This document shows positions 34,721-37,483 of a DNA stretch of 37,483 nucleotides, piece by piece. The notes under the pieces were generated by a model. It ran no database searches, had not been told where the DNA came from, and was given only the letters and a program-made list of their open reading frames with translations. Source of the DNA: Verrucomicrobiaceae bacterium. Lineage in GTDB: Bacteria; Verrucomicrobiota; Verrucomicrobiia; Verrucomicrobiales; Akkermansiaceae. A program made the translations under genes and the position numbers. The stretch lies in the NCBI GenBank assembly GCA_027486655.1, contig JAIXOR010000031.1:1-37483 (forward strand), written 5' to 3'. Each line of letters starts with the position of its first letter. Position 1 is the stretch's first letter.

Positions 34721-34964
34721 GATTCTGGTGCAGGGATCGGTAAGAGCATGTAGGTTCCGCCCGGCGGCGGTGGGCGGATTTCTGGGTTCTTGTGGGTTTG
34801 TTGAGGAAGCGCGCCGCGACCTAGGAATGGGGAGAAGGTGATGCGGAGAAGTGGGAATCACCAGACTACAATGCGCATTCTTTATAAGAATTTGCGCAAA
34901 CACGCACTCGTTGGCCTGCTCGATTTTTCACGACCTGCAATCGTTCTAACAAGCCATCCGGGGT
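34721..34964. other. Promoter-containing gap upstream of the Verru_Chthon A operon
   Basis: These 244 nt separate the right-edge repeat gene from the operon. The gap is locally AT-rich around 34870-34900 and contains the inverted repeat described separately. A TATAAA box (minus strand) within it could be a -10 element, but no good -35 is visible. The stretch 34721-34860 shows no gene. Confidence 0.45.
34873..34897 (-). promoter_or_regulatory. AT-rich inverted repeat, candidate operator/promoter of the four-gene operon
   Basis: ATTCTT (34877-34882) and AAGAAT (34886-34891) are perfect arms around TAT, flanked by GCGC on both sides (34873-34876 and 34894-34897). On the minus strand it contains TATAAAGAAT. 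It stands out in base composition from the surrounding GC-rich DNA and lies about 150-175 nt upstream of the ATG at 34720. Confidence 0.45.
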
Positions 34965-37483
34965 TTACGGCAAAGTGGCCGAGGCTCTGAGGAAGCCCAT
35001 TTCAGTGTTACCGATCGCCGAGGTGAGACGGAAGCTGCGGAACGAGTATCCCGGAGAAGGTGGATCGTTTGACAGATGGGGGGTGACTTCGGTGACGGGG
35101 CTTTCGAACAGAGTGAGATTCCGCGAACCCTGGATCCGATAGGTGATTCCATCGAGTGAGGCCACCATCGAAGCGCCTTGTGTGGTGAAAGTTGCACCGG
35201 AGCGAACTTCGATCGTGAGGGTAAGGTCCTGCTGCCCGTTATTATCGACGTCGGTCATCCGAATCTGCCGAGATCCACGGTCGGAGGCGGACACCGGGTT
35301 CCCCCCGAAGGCGTATTCGGCGAGGTTGCTTTCTCCGTCGAGATCCGGGTCCGCGCCAGGTGCCCGTTCGGAAGGGGAAAGACCGGAGAATCCATCGATC
35401 CAGGCGAAGAATGGGGATGGTCCGGCTGAGGTCACGATCAAGGAACCGCTGCCGGTGATGCGTCCGGAACTGTTGGCCGAGGTGTAGGTGCCGGCGGGCA
35501 TCCAGGAGCCGTTGAGACGGAGGGCGGTGATGGTGTGCGCGGCGGAAAGGGCGAGGGTGCCGGCCTGGAGGTCGAGCGAGACGGTGGCGGCGAGGGCGTC
35601 GCTGCGGGTCAGGGTGAGGCTGCCGGCGCCGGCTTTGGTGAGGGTCAGATTTCCGGTGAGGCGGCCGGAGTAGCTGAGGTTCGACGGCTGGTTGAGCGTG
35701 AGCGTCGCGGGGGTGGAGGAGGAATTGGTAACGGTGCTGACCTGAGTGACATTGGTGCTGCTGCGGCGGAGGCCGGCGAGGGTTTGGGAGAAGCCTGCGA
35801 GGTCGAAGCCGGTGGTTTCGGTGGCAGAGGTGGCGGAGCCGACATCGAGGATGGCGGTGGCGGGGAGGGTGTTGACGGCGCCGAGGCGGAGGTTGCCGCG
35901 GACGATGGAAATGTTGCCGGTGAAGCTGTTAGATCCTGATAGAACAACCGTGCCGATGGTCAATCCAGAGCCGGAGCTGAGGGAGAGGTTTTGGTTGGCG
36001 CCGCTGCCGAGTATGGGGCCGCTGATGTTGAGGGTTCCGGAGTTGCCTGCGCCGAGGCGGCCATTGTTGTCGCCGAGGGTGACGGAGCCGGTCCAGGTGG
36101 CGGTGGCGTTGGCGGCGGTGGTGAGCGGGCCGGAGAAGCTGCCGAGGTTGGGGCTGGTGTTCGCGCCGCTGCCGCGGAGGGTGATGGGCTTTCCGCTGAT
36201 GGTGATGCCGTCGGCGAGGACGAGGGCGGTGCCGCTGCCGAGGACATCGACAGAGGGTGTGTTGCCGAGGGCGTTGTTGTGGGCGATGACGAGCGATCCG
36301 GAGTTGGTGCCGAGGGTGGTGGCACCGCCGTAGGTGTTGGCGCCGGAGAGGGTGGCGTTGTTGCTGTAGGTGGCTCCGGTTTTGGCGAGGGCGGCGGAGG
36401 CGCCACCGAGGCGGGCGGTGATCGTTCCGCTGACGAGCGAGTAGGAGGATGCTGTTAGAAGGCCGCTGCCGCCGGTGAGGGTGCCGGAAGTGAGGGTCAG
36501 GGCGGCGACCGTGTCGGAGAACGATTGCAGGTCGAGGGTGCCGCCGTTGAGGGTGAGGTCGCCGTTGCCGATGGCGTGGTCCGCGCCGGAGCGGAGGGTG
36601 CCGCTGCTGATGGTGGTGAGGCCGGTGTAGGGGTTGTTTCCGGAGAGGATCTGGGTGCCGGAGCCGGTTTTGGTGAGGGCGATGCCGCCGCTGATCGAGC
36701 CCGCGAAGTTGCCGCCGGTGGCGTTGTTGTTGCCGAGGGTGAGGGTGGCGGGTGTGGGGCTGGTGATCGTGCCGCCATTTCCTGTTAGACTGCCGAGGCC
36801 GGTGGCGATGCCGTTGAGGTCGAGGGTTCCGGAGTGGAGGGTGAGGGTGCCGTTGGCGGAGCCGAGGGCATTGGCGACGCCTTGTTTGAGGCTTCCGCCG
36901 TCCAGGGTGAGGCCGCCGGTGAAGGGGTTGGGGGCGTTGAGAATGACGTTGGCGGTGCCGGAGATGGAGAGGCTGCCGCTGCCGCCGGAGATCGGGCTGG
37001 AAAGCGTCAGGGTGCTCGTTCCGGCGGTGCTGAGGGAGACGGCGGAGTTGGCGGCTCCGAGTTGTCCGCCGGTGAGGGTGAGGTTGTTGGAACCGAGGAA
37101 CTGGATTTGGCCGGAGGTGAGGCTGAGGATGTTGGTGGGCGCGCCGAGGTCGATGGTGCCGCCGGTGGTGGTGGTATCGAGGATCAGGCGGTGGACGGCG
37201 CGGGTGGTGAGAAGTCCGCCGTTGGTCCAGGTGAGAATGCCGCCGGGGTAGGAGGAGTTGAGAGTGGAGAACTCGACGTTCGGGTCGTTGCTGGAGCTTG
37301 TTAGAGTGGGTGGGACGTAGCGCACGACCTGGCCGCCGACGACGGTGGCGGGTCCGGTGAGGCCAGAGCTGTCTTTCACGCTGACGCCGGGGAGCAGCCA
37401 GCCGGTGAGCGGCGGGCTGGAGGTGAGGGTGGCGTTTCCAGAGGAAAGATCGACGAGCAGGGTGGCGCCGTTGCCGAGGGTCC
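34965..37483 (-). CDS. Autotransporter-associated beta-strand repeat protein (5' end outside window)
   Basis: The frame is open to the right edge (at least 838 aa), so the N-terminus and signal peptide are missing; an internal GTG at 37379 is not a credible start because the repeat pattern continues upstream of it (LGNGATLLVDLSSGNATLTS). Repeats of the type GSGSLTLxxxxxxxxTVSLDLQAGTL and SGxNTYGGATTLG run up to about 270 residues from the C-terminus. The tail has FFAWIDGFSGLSPSER, DPDLDGESNLAEYAFGGNP, a beta-rich stretch (YRIQGSRNLTLFESPV) and a final GFLRASATLP. This is the same C-terminal architecture as the giant, GH30-like and 1263-aa proteins, though divergent in detail. There is no beta-barrel or PEP-CTERM. 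A surface beta-helix role is inferred. It ends 244 nt before the Verru_Chthon A gene and is probably a separate transcription unit. Confidence 0.85.
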   Translation of the reverse strand, partial: TLGNGATLLVDLSSGNATLTSSPPLTGWLLPGVSVKDSSGLTGPATVVGGQVVRYVPPTLTSSSNDPNVEFSTLNSSYPGGILTWTNGGLLTTRAVHRLILDTTTTGGTIDLGAPTNILSLTSGQIQFLGSNNLTLTGGQLGAANSAVSLSTAGTSTLTLSSPISGGSGSLSISGTANVILNAPNPFTGGLTLDGGSLKQGVANALGSANGTLTLHSGTLDLNGIATGLGSLTGNGGTITSPTPATLTLGNNNATGGNFAGSISGGIALTKTGSGTQILSGNNPYTGLTTISSGTLRSGADHAIGNGDLTLNGGTLDLQSFSDTVAALTLTSGTLTGGSGLLTASSYSLVSGTITARLGGASAALAKTGATYSNNATLSGANTYGGATTLGTNSGSLVIAHNNALGNTPSVDVLGSGTALVLADGITISGKPITLRGSGANTSPNLGSFSGPLTTAANATATWTGSVTLGDNNGRLGAGNSGTLNISGPILGSGANQNLSLSSGSGLTIGTVVLSGSNSFTGNISIVRGNLRLGAVNTLPATAILDVGSATSATETTGFDLAGFSQTLAGLRRSSTNVTQVSTVTNSSSTPATLTLNQPSNLSYSGRLTGNLTLTKAGAGSLTLTRSDALAATVSLDLQAGTLALSAAHTITALRLNGSWMPAGTYTSANSSGRITGSGSLIVTSAGPSPFFAWIDGFSGLSPSERAPGADPDLDGESNLAEYAFGGNPVSASDRGSRQIRMTDVDNNGQQDLTLTIEVRSGATFTTQGASMVASLDGITYRIQGSRNLTLFESPVTEVTPHLSNDPPSPGYSFRSFRLTSAIGNTEMGFLRASATLP

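Noticed and set aside
34721..34903. 61-residue N-terminal extension of the Verru_Chthon A protein
   Set aside because: It would bury the prepilin-like leader inside the protein and overlaps the AT-rich inverted repeat; the ATG at 34720 gives a leader of the expected length.
70..37305. CRISPR array suggested by recurring short words (GTTAGA and similar)
   Set aside because: Copies are 7-9 nt, irregularly spaced by hundreds to thousands of bases and lie inside coding frames; there are no direct repeats of 24-40 nt with spacers.
1639..37483. True type V autotransporters
   Set aside because: Despite the autotransporter-associated repeats, none of the proteins ends in a 12-strand beta-barrel or an aromatic-terminated barrel strand; each has a short soluble C-terminal domain or PEP-CTERM.

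Overview
The window looks like a GC-rich chromosomal segment of a Verrucomicrobiota bacterium (Luteolibacter/Verrucomicrobium/Chthoniobacter type). The evidence is protein content: four proteins built from autotransporter-associated beta-strand repeats (ABSR), one PEP-CTERM tail, a Verru_Chthon cassette protein A (a family I know only from this phylum), a DUF2341/LamG/Fn3/CBM96-type giant, and calcium-loop C-termini of the form DPxxDGxxNLxE[F/W/Y]. The genus call is inference. All nine recognised genes lie on the minus strand. I see no rRNA, tRNA, CRISPR array, insertion sequence or phage gene.

In the direction of transcription (right to left), the layout is as follows. (i) A 5'-truncated ABSR protein runs off the right edge (37483-34965). 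(ii) A 244-nt gap holds an AT-rich inverted repeat. (iii) A tight four-gene unit follows: the PilX-like Verru_Chthon A protein (34720-31109), a 232-aa secreted protein (31095-30397), a 3810-aa multidomain giant (30360-18928) and a DUF5703/GH95-like hydrolase (18913-16505). The gaps inside this unit are only 13, 36 and 14 nt. (iv) A 274-nt gap carries a 28-nt G/C palindromic element. (v) A 1263-aa ABSR protein (16230-12439) is followed by a strong hairpin. (vi) A heparinase II/III-like putative polysaccharide lyase (12186-10144). (vii) A second copy of the 28-nt element, 92 nt from the next gene. (viii) A PEP-CTERM ABSR protein (9936-7513). (ix) A 1908-aa ABSR protein with a GH30-like catalytic domain near its C-terminus (7365-1639). 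(x) A GH16 enzyme with two CBM-like modules, cut by the left edge (1570-1).

Taken together this reads as an extracellular polysaccharide-degrading and surface-display locus. Secreted hydrolases or lyases (GH16, GH30-like, GH95-like, heparinase-like and perhaps the N-terminal domain of the giant) alternate with, or are fused to, very long beta-helical repeat proteins. No autotransporter beta-barrel is present. Most of the repeat proteins instead share a C-terminal calcium-loop domain ending in an [F]-x-R-type strand, and one uses PEP-CTERM. The most interesting signals are the operon pairing a pilin-like protein with a giant adhesin/enzyme, the shared non-barrel C-terminal domain, the conserved 28-nt element upstream of two repeat genes, repeat modules that occur in opposite order in different genes, and an over-represented frame-independent heptamer (TCTAACA on the coding strand). 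No initiation site has a Shine-Dalgarno sequence, and every chosen ATG is preceded by C.
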